A stretch of 64,000 nucleotides of DNA from Photobacterium phosphoreum. GTDB lineage: Bacteria > Pseudomonadota > Gammaproteobacteria > Enterobacterales > Vibrionaceae. The notes below the pieces were generated by a model. That model ran no database searches and was not told the DNA's origin. It saw only the letters and a program-made list of their open reading frames with translations. This document shows positions 16,804 to 26,578 of the stretch, piece by piece. Positions within the stretch are counted from its first letter, which is position 1; each line of letters opens with the position of its first letter. The position numbers and the translations under genes were made by a program. Where the stretch lies: the NCBI RefSeq assembly GCF_002954725.1, contig NZ_MSCQ01000002.1, positions 615,301 through 679,300 of the forward strand. Direction: 5' to 3'.

Positions 16804-18858
16804 ATGAATATTAAGCAAAGAATAACCAGCGCCTACCGCTATATTGAACCAAATTTATTTATTATCGGGCTGCTTGGTAGCATCGGTTTTCCTGCTTATT
16901 ATTTCATCTGGACTTATCTTTTCCCTCAGCCTTATGAGAATTTACTCTTACGCTTAGTGTGTACACTACTATTTTTACCCTTTGTAATAAAATCATTGAT
17001 GCCAAAATGGTTTTATCGCTATAAAGAAAAGCATTTTGTATTTAGTATTTGTTTTAGCTTACCTTTTTTCTTTTGTTATATGATGATACGTAATGAATGG
17101 TCGGTGGTATGGATAATGTCATTCATGGCTGCCATTTTTTTATCTATTATGATTATCTATGACTGGCTACTTATTCTTATTTTTACCACAATAGCTGCAT
17201 GTACTGCTGCTTTAATCGGCTATATGACAATGGGCCATATTGGGGCTGGTTTTCACGCTTCATATCTTATTGTATTCAGCTTTTCTTATTTCACCGGTAT
17301 TTGTTTTAATTATCGAAACCGAATAGAAATTGAAAGTAAACAATTATTTTCTCAATCATTTAGTAATGGTATCGCCCATGAGATGCGTAACCCCCTTGGT
17401 GCTTTATACGCATCTCAAGAAGTATTATTAGAATTACTGCCTGACACTTTAACGACTGATCCGCAACATAATCGTTTAATTTCAAATGCTGAGGTTAGTA
17501 AATTACGAGATATCATTAAAGATAACATTTCAGTAATCAACAATGGGAACAACACCATAGATTTATTATTAAATTCTATTGATAATCAAAAAATATCATC
17601 ACATTCATTCCATTATACTTCTATCAATGATGTCATTAATAATGCACTTAATGTATACGGCTATAAAAATAAAAATGACCGTAATCTAGTATTTTTTCAA
17701 ATAAATAAAGACAGTATGTTTTTTGGCAATAGTATTTTATTACGCTATGTTTTCTTTAATTTATTGAAAAACTCTTTTTATTATAAAGAAAAAACTGATT
17801 TCAAGATCATTATTTCAGTTTATAGTAAACATAATGAAACAATTATTAGTGTTAAAGATTATGGTAAAGGCATACCATCAACAGCAATTAAAAACATATT
17901 TACTGAATATTATACTTCAGGGAAGAAGAATAATTCGGGATTAGGATTATCTTTCTGTAAAAAAGTGATTGATGCTTTTACTGGGTCAATTGAATGTTAT
18001 TCGACAGAAAATATATCGACCACATTCATTATTCGATTACCTATTATCACTTCACCGACAATAGATAAAATTAAATATGATTCAATGAGTACGAAGAAAA
18101 TATTATTCATCGGTAATCAACCGCAAATTTTAACCGACCTGAATCATCTTGCGTATTTTTATAATTTCACGCTTTGTTATGAACAAATATCTTCAAATAA
18201 TATTATTAGTATTGATGAAAAGAATTATGATTGTATCATAATTGATATAAATTTAATCAACAATAGTTTACTAAAAAAATTACAAGATCAAATAGATACA
18301 ACCTCTATTAATATTATACTAATCTCACATAAGGATTATGATACAAAGATAATACCAACAGAAACATACAAGCCTTACTTTTTTGAATATGATCATATTG
18401 ATACATTACAAAAAAAATTAACCACTCAATGTTTTACAAGAACAAAACAAAACAATACTTTATCATCACCAATAAATGTGAATAAAACAAAAATAATGAT
18501 TGTTGATGATAATGTTTCATTACGTCTCTATTGTGGTATTTTATTAAAAAATGCTGGTTATGATGTTATTGAAGCAGATAATGGACTAACAGCCCTCAAT
18601 TATTTACAAGAAATTACCGTTGATCTCATTTTGATGGACTCGCAAATGCCAATCATGTCGGGTATTGAGGCAACCAAAGAAATTAGAACTAATATTCAAT
18701 ATAACTTACACCAATGTATACCCATCATTTGTTATTCAGGCTTACTTGATGAACAGCATAAAGAACACTTAATAACTGTCGGTATTTCTGATTTTTTAGT
18801 AAAACCCTCATCAAAGGCAGCATTGTTAAGTATCGTAAACAAATGGCTTAAGTCATAA
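16804..18858 (+). CDS. cqsS: CAI-1 quorum-sensing hybrid sensor kinase CqsS
   Basis: This inner-membrane receptor for the autoinducer CAI-1 controls phosphate flow to LuxU/LuxO. The 684 residues begin with the six-helix CqsS sensor (PNLFIIGLLGSIGFPAYYFI, FPQPYENLLLR, LPFFFCYMMIRNEWSVVWIM), very close to V. cholerae CqsS. Then HisKA with AHEMRNPLGA (His192) and HATPase boxes NLLKNS, DYGKGIP and SGLGLSFCKK. A C-terminal receiver has phospho-Asp in LILMDSQMP (Asp612). Mid-protein 350-570 is AT-rich and poorly conserved. cqsA lies 1.5 kb downstream on the other strand with a protease gene between. Confidence 0.93.
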   Translation: MNIKQRITSAYRYIEPNLFIIGLLGSIGFPAYYFIWTYLFPQPYENLLLRLVCTLLFLPFVIKSLMPKWFYRYKEKHFVFSICFSLPFFFCYMMIRNEWSVVWIMSFMAAIFLSIMIIYDWLLILIFTTIAACTAALIGYMTMGHIGAGFHASYLIVFSFSYFTGICFNYRNRIEIESKQLFSQSFSNGIAHEMRNPLGALYASQEVLLELLPDTLTTDPQHNRLISNAEVSKLRDIIKDNISVINNGNNTIDLLLNSIDNQKISSHSFHYTSINDVINNALNVYGYKNKNDRNLVFFQINKDSMFFGNSILLRYVFFNLLKNSFYYKEKTDFKIIISVYSKHNETIISVKDYGKGIPSTAIKNIFTEYYTSGKKNNSGLGLSFCKKVIDAFTGSIECYSTENISTTFIIRLPIITSPTIDKIKYDSMSTKKILFIGNQPQILTDLNHLAYFYNFTLCYEQISSNNIISIDEKNYDCIIIDINLINNSLLKKLQDQIDTTSINIILISHKDYDTKIIPTETYKPYFFEYDHIDTLQKKLTTQCFTRTKQNNTLSSPINVNKTKIMIVDDNVSLRLYCGILLKNAGYDVIEADNGLTALNYLQEITVDLILMDSQMPIMSGIEATKEIRTNIQYNLHQCIPIICYSGLLDEQHKEHLITVGISDFLVKPSSKAALLSIVNKWLKS

Positions 18859-18868
18859 ATTAACCGTT

Positions 18869-18899
18869 AAAAGTAGGCACCCTAACGGGTACCTACTTT
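18869..18899. terminator. Hairpin between convergent cqsS and protease genes
   Basis: AAAGTAGG pairs with CCTACTTT and ACCC with GGGT, with one mismatch between. It sits in the 53-base gap between two stops. T-tracts are short on both strands. Confidence 0.6.
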
Positions 18900-18911
18900 C
18901 AAGTGTCGATT

Positions 18912-20066
18912 TTATTGTGCTATTTTACGACGACTATAAACAACTAATGACAACATCATAATCCAAAATAAAGACAAGCTACCACCTGAACTATCGCCGC
19001 CATGATCATTATTTTTTGGCCATTGCGTATTATAATCTAACAAATTAACACTCGCAGGCATTACTTCATCAGATGTAACAGCCACTAAATAAGTACCTTG
19101 TTTAGCATCCGCATTATCAAATAATGGATACACTTGATCAAAAGGCAACGTAACAACGGCAGTACGACTCCCTGCGCTAAACTGAATCTCTTTGGGTGCT
19201 AAAGCAGCCTGTTTATGGCCTTGTACTTTCGTTGCAACATAAACCGTTGCTTGCTGTGCGTTATCAATATCTTTACTTCTTGTAAAAGTGACTTCAAATT
19301 GTTGAGCATTGATATCTTCACGCGGTGATGCAACTAATGTTTGAACACCAGTTAGCTCCATTATTGCTGCTTTCTTTATTGCTGTATGGTTAAGTAACGC
19401 AACAATATCAGCACTACCTTGATCACAACCCAGCTGACCGTTGATAAATGGTAAACCATTCGCTGAATTATAACTGGTAAATCCAGACATTAAGCTCGCT
19501 GTACCTTTTACATTACAGAGCTTAGTGCCATAACCGTTTTGATAAAGTTCTTCTGTACTATCGGCGGTATTCGCTTGAGTATGTTTAGCACCAAAAGTAT
19601 GCCCAACTTCATGAGCATAAACAAATTGATAGCGTTTATTAGTAACACTATCTTCACTTAACACCAATGGCACATTATTCATACTTTTGAGCTGATAGTC
19701 ACCTACAGGCGAGCGGGCATGGCCTTTGGTTGTCGTTGACATCTTTGATGCAAAAGTCGTTAAAGTATTATTAATAAGCGGTGAACCCGTATCGAACATC
19801 AGATCAACATTATCAGAAACCTCTTCAATACTGGCATAAGGATAATCAAAATAACTAACCATCGCCGGTAAAAGAGTAATATCAACGTTATAATGAGCCC
19901 AAACTTTATTGGCTTGTTCAATATTTTGATAATGGCCAACAACCCACTGTGAAGCGACTTCTGTATGAGCAATCTCTGTTGGTAAAATTAATGGTGATTC
20001 AAAATTAGCAGCATTTACTGTTCCGGTAAACATTGCCAATAATAGCCATACTTTTTTATTTTGCAT
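18912..20066 (-). CDS. Secreted metzincin protease with GlyGly-CTERM anchor
   Basis: A 384-residue zinc protease. After a signal peptide (MQNKKVWLLLAMFTGTVNAA) comes HEVGHTFGAKH, the metzincin HExxHxxGxxH with a Met-turn candidate in SLMSGF, as in reprolysin-like (M12B/M72) enzymes. The C-terminus GGDSSGGS, a hydrophobic stretch (LFWIMMLSLVVY) and SRRK forms a GlyGly-CTERM signal, which rhombosortase cleaves before surface delivery by type II secretion. A Calx-beta-like region precedes it. It lies between cqsS and cqsA, so quorum control is plausible but not shown. Confidence 0.82.
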   Translation of the reverse strand: MQNKKVWLLLAMFTGTVNAANFESPLILPTEIAHTEVASQWVVGHYQNIEQANKVWAHYNVDITLLPAMVSYFDYPYASIEEVSDNVDLMFDTGSPLINNTLTTFASKMSTTTKGHARSPVGDYQLKSMNNVPLVLSEDSVTNKRYQFVYAHEVGHTFGAKHTQANTADSTEELYQNGYGTKLCNVKGTASLMSGFTSYNSANGLPFINGQLGCDQGSADIVALLNHTAIKKAAIMELTGVQTLVASPREDINAQQFEVTFTRSKDIDNAQQATVYVATKVQGHKQAALAPKEIQFSAGSRTAVVTLPFDQVYPLFDNADAKQGTYLVAVTSDEVMPASVNLLDYNTQWPKNNDHGGDSSGGSLSLFWIMMLSLVVYSRRKIAQ

Positions 20067-20355
20067 GAGTCTCCTTTAATACATCACTGTTGTGATTATT
20101 TAATTCAATATTTATTACGTATGATAAAATAAATACTACAGATGATTAAAACAATATCAAGATTTAATTAAAATAATACTTTCACTCTTCATTTTAATGT
20201 TATTTACCGTTTAAAAAACATAAAAACCTGATATCTAATAACAATTAAAATTGTATTATAAAAAACAAATAAGCCCACTAAATATTATTAGCAGGCTTAA
20301 TACTATTAAATAAATTAATACAATCTATTTAACCGTTAAAAAATATTAACTATTA

Positions 20356-21529
20356 TTATGAAACCACTTCAACTCTCATACTCATCAAAGAACATGCTTG
20401 TAATATAATATCGATTTCTTCATCCGTTAATCCACTATTAACAGAAAAACGAATTAGATTTTTATTTTTTGGCGTTGCTGGTGAACAAAAAACAGAACCA
20501 AAAACATTCATGCTTTCTAAATGATCTCGCATCATTTCTGTATTTTCTTCATTACCTGTTTCAAGAGCAATAATTTGTGACTGGCTTTGAATCTTGAACC
20601 CAAGTTGAAGTAATCCATATCGTAATTTATTAGATTTTTCAATCAACAATGAACGCCGATCATCACTGTTTTTTATCACCTCTAATGTTGCTTGTAACAC
20701 TGCAATTTCATGGGGTAATAAAGCAGAACTAAAAATCGCAGGACGAGCGACGAAGGGTAATGCTTGGCCTACTTTGTGACTGCATAATATTGCCCCTGCC
20801 CGATAAGCAAATGCTTTAGCCAAGCTAACGGTTATAAAATCAACATCATCAGTTAAACCTAATTGAGCAACTAATCCTGCTCCTTGTGGCCCATGTGTCC
20901 CTAGTGAGTGCGACTCATCAACTAAAATAGCACAACCATAAGACTTCGCTAATGCAACTATTTCAGTTAAAGGTGCAACGGTACCTAATGTACTGTAAAC
21001 CGAGTCAACTAAAATTAATCCAGGTCCATTACGCTTAATTAACTTCTCTAAATGACGAATATTATTGTGTAAAAAGCTATGAATCTGCGCTTCTGCAACC
21101 CGAGCCCCTTCCCATAATGACATATGAGCAAAGAAATCAATGTAAACTGGCGTATTAACAGGCAAAATTGTTTGAATTAAGCCCACATTCGCCGCCCATC
21201 CAGATTGAGACAATATACAATGCTCAAAGCCAGTATAACTCGCCAACTGATGCTCAAATGAATGATCATCTTCTTTATGTAAAAATATAGCGGACATAAC
21301 AATGTCTTTTTTATTATTACTGAGCGACTCTATATATACTTCTCGAATGTGATCATGATTAGAAATGGCAAGATAGTCATTACTCTGTAATAACACCCCA
21401 TTTTCTGTTGGTTTTTTACCTAAAACTAAATGTTGTTGGTTTTTTCGAGGATAAATAAGTTCTTCAAGATGAAATTCAATTTTTTTTTATAAAGTCTGGT
21501 AGTGGCTTAGATAGGTTATGGTTTGTCAT
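20356..21529 (-). pseudogene. cqsA: CAI-1 autoinducer synthase CqsA, frameshifted in an A9 tract
   Basis: This PLP-dependent acyl-CoA transferase makes CAI-1 precursors. From 21396 down the protein is clearly CqsA: LLQSNDYLAISNH, YIDFFAHMSLWEGAR, LVDESHSLGTHG and the PLP lysine in SLAKAFAYRAGA. The true start is ATG 21529, with AGGA 7 bases upstream, reading MTNHNLSKPLPDFIKK. It stops after the nine-A run (plus-strand T9 at 21480-21488). Eight As would restore KKIEFHLEELIYPRKNQQHL and a 390-residue protein like V. cholerae CqsA. Slippage, decay or assembly error are open. Confidence 0.9.
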
Positions 21530-21737
21530 GGTATATTCCTTTTTAATTAAAATAATATTATTTACATATTTATAAATAACAAAGATATATTATTATCAAA
21601 TAAAAAATACACAACCTATTATTTGCTCATCTTATAAAATCATCCTGATAAAACAATTATCATTATTTGTTATATATAACCTATTCTGAATTTTAATATT
21701 ATGAGAGACTACCTAAAAAAATAACCACACTGAGAAT

Positions 21738-22397
21738 ATGATGAAATATAGTGCAGCAATTTTTGATATGGATGGATTACTGCTTGATACCGAACAAGTG
21801 TGTATGACTGCTTTTAAGCAAACATGCTGTGAGATGAACCTTCCTTTTAAGCAAGAGGTTTATCTTTCTATGATTGGACGAAACCAAGCTGGGATTAAAC
21901 CTATCATTAAGCAAGGCTACGGTGATATGTTGGATTATAGCCTTTTTCACCCTCGCTGGATGCAGCACTACCACGCCGTTGTTGAACATCAAGCCATTCC
22001 CGTTAAACACGGTGTCATCGAATTATTAAACTGGCTACAAGCCCAAAAAATCCCCATGGTTGTCGCCACTTCCACTCACAAAGCACTCGCACAGAAAAAA
22101 CTTCATCTCGCTGGATTATCAACATACTTCTCACATATAACCTGTGGCGATGAAGTAACTCAGGGTAAACCTCACCCTGAAATATATTTACTCGCGGCAC
22201 AACGTCTGCATGTAGAGCCTAATCAATGTATTGCCTTTGAGGATTCAAATAACGGCGTCAAAGCGGCAGTCGCTGCCAATATGGCTACGTTACAAATTAT
22301 CGACCTTGTAGAGCCTGATACTGAAACTCGCGCTTTAGGACATGATATTTTTAACACTATGGATGATGCATTAACGTTTTTACAAACACACCAATAA
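21738..22397 (+). CDS. HAD-superfamily phosphatase, beta-phosphoglucomutase-like
   Basis: A 219-residue HAD hydrolase. Motif I DMDGLLLDTE holds the nucleophile and acid Asp, motif II is VATST, Lys of motif III is in GKPHPEIYL, and motif IV is FEDSNNGV. The helical cap inserted after motif I places it with YniC/beta-PGM type sugar-phosphate phosphatases. Two adjacent ATGs (21738, 21741) are possible starts. It shares a bidirectional terminator with pqiC. Confidence 0.82.
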   Translation: MMKYSAAIFDMDGLLLDTEQVCMTAFKQTCCEMNLPFKQEVYLSMIGRNQAGIKPIIKQGYGDMLDYSLFHPRWMQHYHAVVEHQAIPVKHGVIELLNWLQAQKIPMVVATSTHKALAQKKLHLAGLSTYFSHITCGDEVTQGKPHPEIYLLAAQRLHVEPNQCIAFEDSNNGVKAAVAANMATLQIIDLVEPDTETRALGHDIFNTMDDALTFLQTHQ

Positions 22398-22423
22398 AAC
22401 GTAACTACCACATTAAAAGTAAT

Positions 22424-22462
22424 AAAAAAGCCCACAAGCTATTAACCTGTGGGCTTCTTTTT
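22424..22462. terminator. Bidirectional terminator between HAD gene and pqiC
   Basis: AAGCCCACA pairs with TGTGGGCTT. An A-run precedes the stem and a T-run follows, so it can serve both convergent genes. Confidence 0.85.
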
Positions 22463-22473
22463 AAGTGAATATA

Positions 22474-23043
22474 TTACTTCACTGCATTCGCTATTTGAGT
22501 CGTTAACTCACCAACAGCTGTTGATAATGCTTCCACTTGAGCGCTATAACCATTTTTGGCCAAAGGCACGCTAAACTCAAATGGATGCACTGCTTGCAAA
22601 TCACCATTCGCACCAATGATCATCCACTCACCAGCAACCTTCGCAACACCGGTATATACACCATTAAATTGGTTTATACGGACTTGTAACCTCTCCGCAC
22701 CTGTCGTTGACAATGTTGGTGTTAACTGTGTTGCCCATAATTGATGCTGCTTTTGACGCAAATCATGAGTGATACGACGCGTTAGCTGTCTTGCTAATGC
22801 TTCTCCCCATAAATTTTGTTGGGCTTCAACCATTTCAGTTGCCGACGTTTGATAAACCAAACCATTACCAGCTAAGTGCGCTGCCACTTCAACCGGGCGT
22901 ACAATCAATAATGGCTGATTATTGGCGTGTGATACTGTTAGCGTCTTACCCGCTGGTAATAAGAATGTATTTACGCCTTCAGGTGCGCTGCTACAACCAC
23001 TTACGGCTAAAGTCATAGCTGCGATGATGAACCATTTTTTCAT
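22474..23043 (-). CDS. pqiC: PqiC (YmbA/DUF330) outer-membrane lipoprotein
   Basis: A 189-residue lipoprotein with lipobox AVSGC (Cys17) and the ABC-type transport auxiliary fold (FLLPAGK...LLIVRPVEVAAHLAGNGLVYQTS). PqiC caps the PqiB tunnel at the outer membrane and helps move phospholipids between membranes. It begins 2 bases after pqiB, the third gene of pqiABC. Confidence 0.85.
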   Translation of the reverse strand: MKKWFIIAAMTLAVSGCSSAPEGVNTFLLPAGKTLTVSHANNQPLLIVRPVEVAAHLAGNGLVYQTSATEMVEAQQNLWGEALARQLTRRITHDLRQKQHQLWATQLTPTLSTTGAERLQVRINQFNGVYTGVAKVAGEWMIIGANGDLQAVHPFEFSVPLAKNGYSAQVEALSTAVGELTTQIANAVK

Positions 23044-23045
23044 TA

Positions 23046-24701
23046 TTAACGACCTCCAACAGGCACTGGATCTTTTGTTTTCTCATCACCAAACACAAGT
23101 GAATTTGGTTTTTCATTTAATTGACGTAACACCGGTTGAAGTTCAGTCATCACAGCTTCAAAACGAGTTAAAGCACCTTCAAGATTCTGATAGGGTGCTG
23201 CATCAGGACCAAAACCATTAAGTGTTGTCTGAATTTGTTTAAGGCTCGCACGTACATCACCAGGTAATGCTTGCGTATCTTTTTGCTTTAACAACCGATC
23301 TAAATCGTTGATCGTTGTTTGCATCGTAGCCATGGTTTTTTCAGACGCTTTTAACGTTGCCGTCATTGAATTTAATGTATCTTCAACAGGCAATTTATTA
23401 AATTTATCCAATAAGTTTGTTAGCTGCTTTTGTACTTCAGCTAAATCACCCGTTTTAGTTGGGAATATGTCATAACCATCATATTCCAACGCGTGTATTG
23501 GTTTTTCACCTTTATAGACATCAGTACCAATATATAACGCGCCCGTCAGCAAATTACCGGTTTTCAATGTTGCCCGTAAACCTTGCTTAAATTCTTTTTC
23601 AAGATTTGCATGCAATGACGCTAATGTACCTTCATCGGTATGATCATAAACACGCCCAAGATCAATACGAACTAACACTGGAATCTGCTTGCTGGTGAAA
23701 CCTTCTTGGCTTGTAGGTAGACGTAATGGTACTTTTTGAACCGTACCAATTTGAATACCGCGATATTCAATAGGAGCACCTGCTTTTAAACCACGAATGG
23801 ATTCACTAAATAGCATCACAAAATCAAGATGTTGTTCAAACATTTTTTCACGAACTTCAGCCGCATTATCATATAAGCGATAGTATGCTTTTTGCTTTAA
23901 TTGTGAGCTGCCTTGATCATCAACAGGGGTCGTAAATGTCACACCACCTGTAATGAGCGATTCTAATGAGCCAATTTTGACGTTGAAACCTTCAGCACCC
24001 ACCTTAACTTGAACACCTGAAGCTAAGATGAAATCACTACTAGTACGTACCAAACTATCATAAGGTTCGAAAATAAATAGTTGATAATTAGCACGTTTAC
24101 TGTTGATATCAAAACTCACTTGTTCAACACGACCAACAGTAAATCCGTCATAAAGAACGGGATCACCAACGCCTAATTTACCCGCTTGGCGACTGGTTAA
24201 AATAACCCGTAATCCTTTTGCATCCGCAGGAGCAACAGGAGGGACATCTAAAGCAACAAAATGGTGCTTATCTTGTTTTCCTTCACCCGGCTGCATTTCT
24301 ATATATGAGCCAGAAAGCAAAGTATCTAAACCTGAAACGCCCCCTTTTCCTATACGTGGCTTAACCACCCAGAATAAGGTGTCATTTTTAAGCATACGCC
24401 CAGTATCATTGTCCATCTGAGCCGTTACGGTAATATAACTATAGTCTTTACTTAATTGGACTTTAGTTACAACACCGACTTTAACATTTAACGATTTAAT
24501 CGCGGTTTTACCCACTTCAATACCCGATGCATTCGGTAATCGAAGAGTAATCACCGGTCCTTGGCTATTAAGGTATTGAACAAACATCCAAATACCAATA
24601 GCTAGTGCAACTAATGGAACAATCCATATTGGCGACACTTGCTTCAAACGTTGTACTTTAGCCTCAGTCGGCTGGTTATCACTCATCATCTGCTTTCTCA
24701 T
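23046..24701 (-). CDS. pqiB: Intermembrane lipid transport protein PqiB (three MCE domains)
   Basis: The 551-residue protein has one N-terminal membrane anchor (SPIWIVPLVALAIGIWMFVQ) and three MCE domains (starting near GPVITLRLPNASGIEVGKT, AKGLRVILTSRQAGKLGVGD and GLKAGAPIEYRGIQIGT), then a C-terminal helical region. It forms a periplasm-spanning tube for lipids. The similarity to E. coli PqiB is end to end. The ATG at 24701 overlaps the pqiA TGA in an ATGA; ATG 24689 or 24686 are alternatives. Confidence 0.93.
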   Translation of the reverse strand: MRKQMMSDNQPTEAKVQRLKQVSPIWIVPLVALAIGIWMFVQYLNSQGPVITLRLPNASGIEVGKTAIKSLNVKVGVVTKVQLSKDYSYITVTAQMDNDTGRMLKNDTLFWVVKPRIGKGGVSGLDTLLSGSYIEMQPGEGKQDKHHFVALDVPPVAPADAKGLRVILTSRQAGKLGVGDPVLYDGFTVGRVEQVSFDINSKRANYQLFIFEPYDSLVRTSSDFILASGVQVKVGAEGFNVKIGSLESLITGGVTFTTPVDDQGSSQLKQKAYYRLYDNAAEVREKMFEQHLDFVMLFSESIRGLKAGAPIEYRGIQIGTVQKVPLRLPTSQEGFTSKQIPVLVRIDLGRVYDHTDEGTLASLHANLEKEFKQGLRATLKTGNLLTGALYIGTDVYKGEKPIHALEYDGYDIFPTKTGDLAEVQKQLTNLLDKFNKLPVEDTLNSMTATLKASEKTMATMQTTINDLDRLLKQKDTQALPGDVRASLKQIQTTLNGFGPDAAPYQNLEGALTRFEAVMTELQPVLRQLNEKPNSLVFGDEKTKDPVPVGGR

Positions 24702-26071
24702 TTATGTACACTAGGCACTACTGAATTGGATTCAGTAGCATCTAACTCTGAATCTTGTTTACACACTTTACTTTTAGATGTCCAAAATACTCGTGGATCA
24801 AAGCTCATGGCTGATAGCATTGTAAATATCACTACAATTGCAAAGCATAACGCTGCCGGACCAGGAGAAATTGCCATTACATTTTGTAACTGAACTAAAG
24901 CCACTAATATGGCAACCACGAAAATATCAACCATTGACCAACGACCAATAAATTCTGTTAAACGGTATAACTTCAACCGTTTAATTGCTATATGGGTTGA
25001 ATCATCCGGCCGTTTACCTGCACAAAAATATAACCATGCTAAAGTAAACATTTTCGCCATCGGAATAAAAATACTTGCCATAAATATCACTAACGCAATC
25101 GGCCACGACCCCATTTTCCAAAGTAATACCACCCCGCCAAGGATCGTTGAGCCTTCAGTTTGTCCTAAACTCACGGTATACATCATTGGATATAAATTAG
25201 CAGGAACATAAAACACGATTGATGCTAATAAATACGCCCATGCATACTGTAAAGAGTGATTGGCATTAAAAACATGCAATCGACTATCACAACGTAAACA
25301 ACGCGCATGGTGAGTTGTCGGCATAGGATTTATTTGATTACAAGCATGGCATCCAACATGGTTGTTATCTACATGAGTATCACCATTATGGACACCGTCT
25401 ATCGACTTCATCGCAAAAAACTGATCCCACAACCATGTTCTATCAACTAACGAAACACATTTAATAACTAATACGCTATAAAGACAAAAAGCCCAAAATG
25501 AATAGCCTAAGCCAATATGTGCTAGTGCTGATATTTTAACAAGGCTCACTAAAACACCAATTAAAAACACGTCAACCATTAACCATGGTTGGATTTTAAA
25601 TAATATTCTGCATAAAAATTTAATCCAACGATGTGCATGATTAATATGACCAATATGCTTTACTTTATGGGCACAAAAATAAAGATATAAGACTAATACT
25701 ATATACGCTGCTGGAAAAACAATTACCGTTGTCATTAACAAAATAGCTAATACACTATTTTCAAAATGTTGTAATGTTTCTGCTGCATTTAGGAGCGTTA
25801 TTTGATGCCCCATCCCATTAACAGTAAAAGATAAGAATGGAAATGAGAGACTTAATGCTAACATGATCAAACACGCAACACCGTAAGCAACTGGGCGCTG
25901 AAAAGGCAAGCTAACCGCTTTTATTAAAGTATGACCGCACCGAGGGCAAGTCGCTTTTTCACCTTCATTTAAATTAGGAATGTCAACGACTAAGCCACAC
26001 TCTTCACACGCAATCATCATTGATTGTTGCACGTCAATCGCCTTTCGTGCGAGTTTAATTTCTTTACTCAA
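24698..26071 (-). CDS. pqiA: PqiA, paraquat-inducible membrane protein
   Basis: This 457-residue inner-membrane protein has two PqiA domains. Each starts with a rubredoxin-like four-Cys knuckle: CEECG with CPRCG, and CHACN with CLRCD. Several membrane segments follow each (LIMLALSLSFPFLSFTVNG; YVPANLYPMMY). It supplies the inner-membrane part of the PqiABC pathway. The start is a TTG at 26071 with AGGTG 7 bases upstream. In E. coli the operon is SoxRS-controlled; I see no clear soxbox. Confidence 0.9.
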   Translation of the reverse strand: MSKEIKLARKAIDVQQSMMIACEECGLVVDIPNLNEGEKATCPRCGHTLIKAVSLPFQRPVAYGVACLIMLALSLSFPFLSFTVNGMGHQITLLNAAETLQHFENSVLAILLMTTVIVFPAAYIVLVLYLYFCAHKVKHIGHINHAHRWIKFLCRILFKIQPWLMVDVFLIGVLVSLVKISALAHIGLGYSFWAFCLYSVLVIKCVSLVDRTWLWDQFFAMKSIDGVHNGDTHVDNNHVGCHACNQINPMPTTHHARCLRCDSRLHVFNANHSLQYAWAYLLASIVFYVPANLYPMMYTVSLGQTEGSTILGGVVLLWKMGSWPIALVIFMASIFIPMAKMFTLAWLYFCAGKRPDDSTHIAIKRLKLYRLTEFIGRWSMVDIFVVAILVALVQLQNVMAISPGPAALCFAIVVIFTMLSAMSFDPRVFWTSKSKVCKQDSELDATESNSVVPSVHK

Positions 26072-26432
26072 CGTACATCACCTATGATAAAAAATCTGAT
26101 AGTATAATTTACTAACATGCTAAATATCATTAAAAAAACAAACACCTGTCCAACGAAATATCGCCGACCAACCCAAACTACGTTATAAATAAGACTCATA
26201 GTAATAAACAGTATTTTTTATGTCCACTAACACATTACAATCACGAGTTATCTCACGATGAGACTTTATTTTGAACGGTATACATTATAGCAGTATTCTT
26301 AGTTAATATTGTATTACATTTAATCTCCATTCGTTTTCACTTATCGTCAATGCATAAGAAGGAACAACATGAGGCCATAAAAAGACAGTCATGTAACACC
26401 TAATCATTTTATACTCAAAAGACATTAAACCT

Positions 26433-26449
26433 CACTGGTTAAACCAGTG
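26433..26449. promoter_or_regulatory. Perfect 8-bp inverted repeat in the pqiA/GGDEF divergent gap
   Basis: CACTGGTT, one base, AACCAGTG. The one-base centre suits a dimeric repressor operator better than a hairpin. It is 130 bases before the diguanylate cyclase start. I see nothing else in the 507-base gap 26072-26578. Confidence 0.4.
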
Positions 26450-26578
26450 TTTATCACTACATTTAATTTAAAGTATGATTAATTGTTACAAATAAAGACT
26501 ATTTATAAGTATATGAAAACATGTAAAATAATTATTCATATGTATAGATACATTATCTGATTAAAAAGACACCATCGA

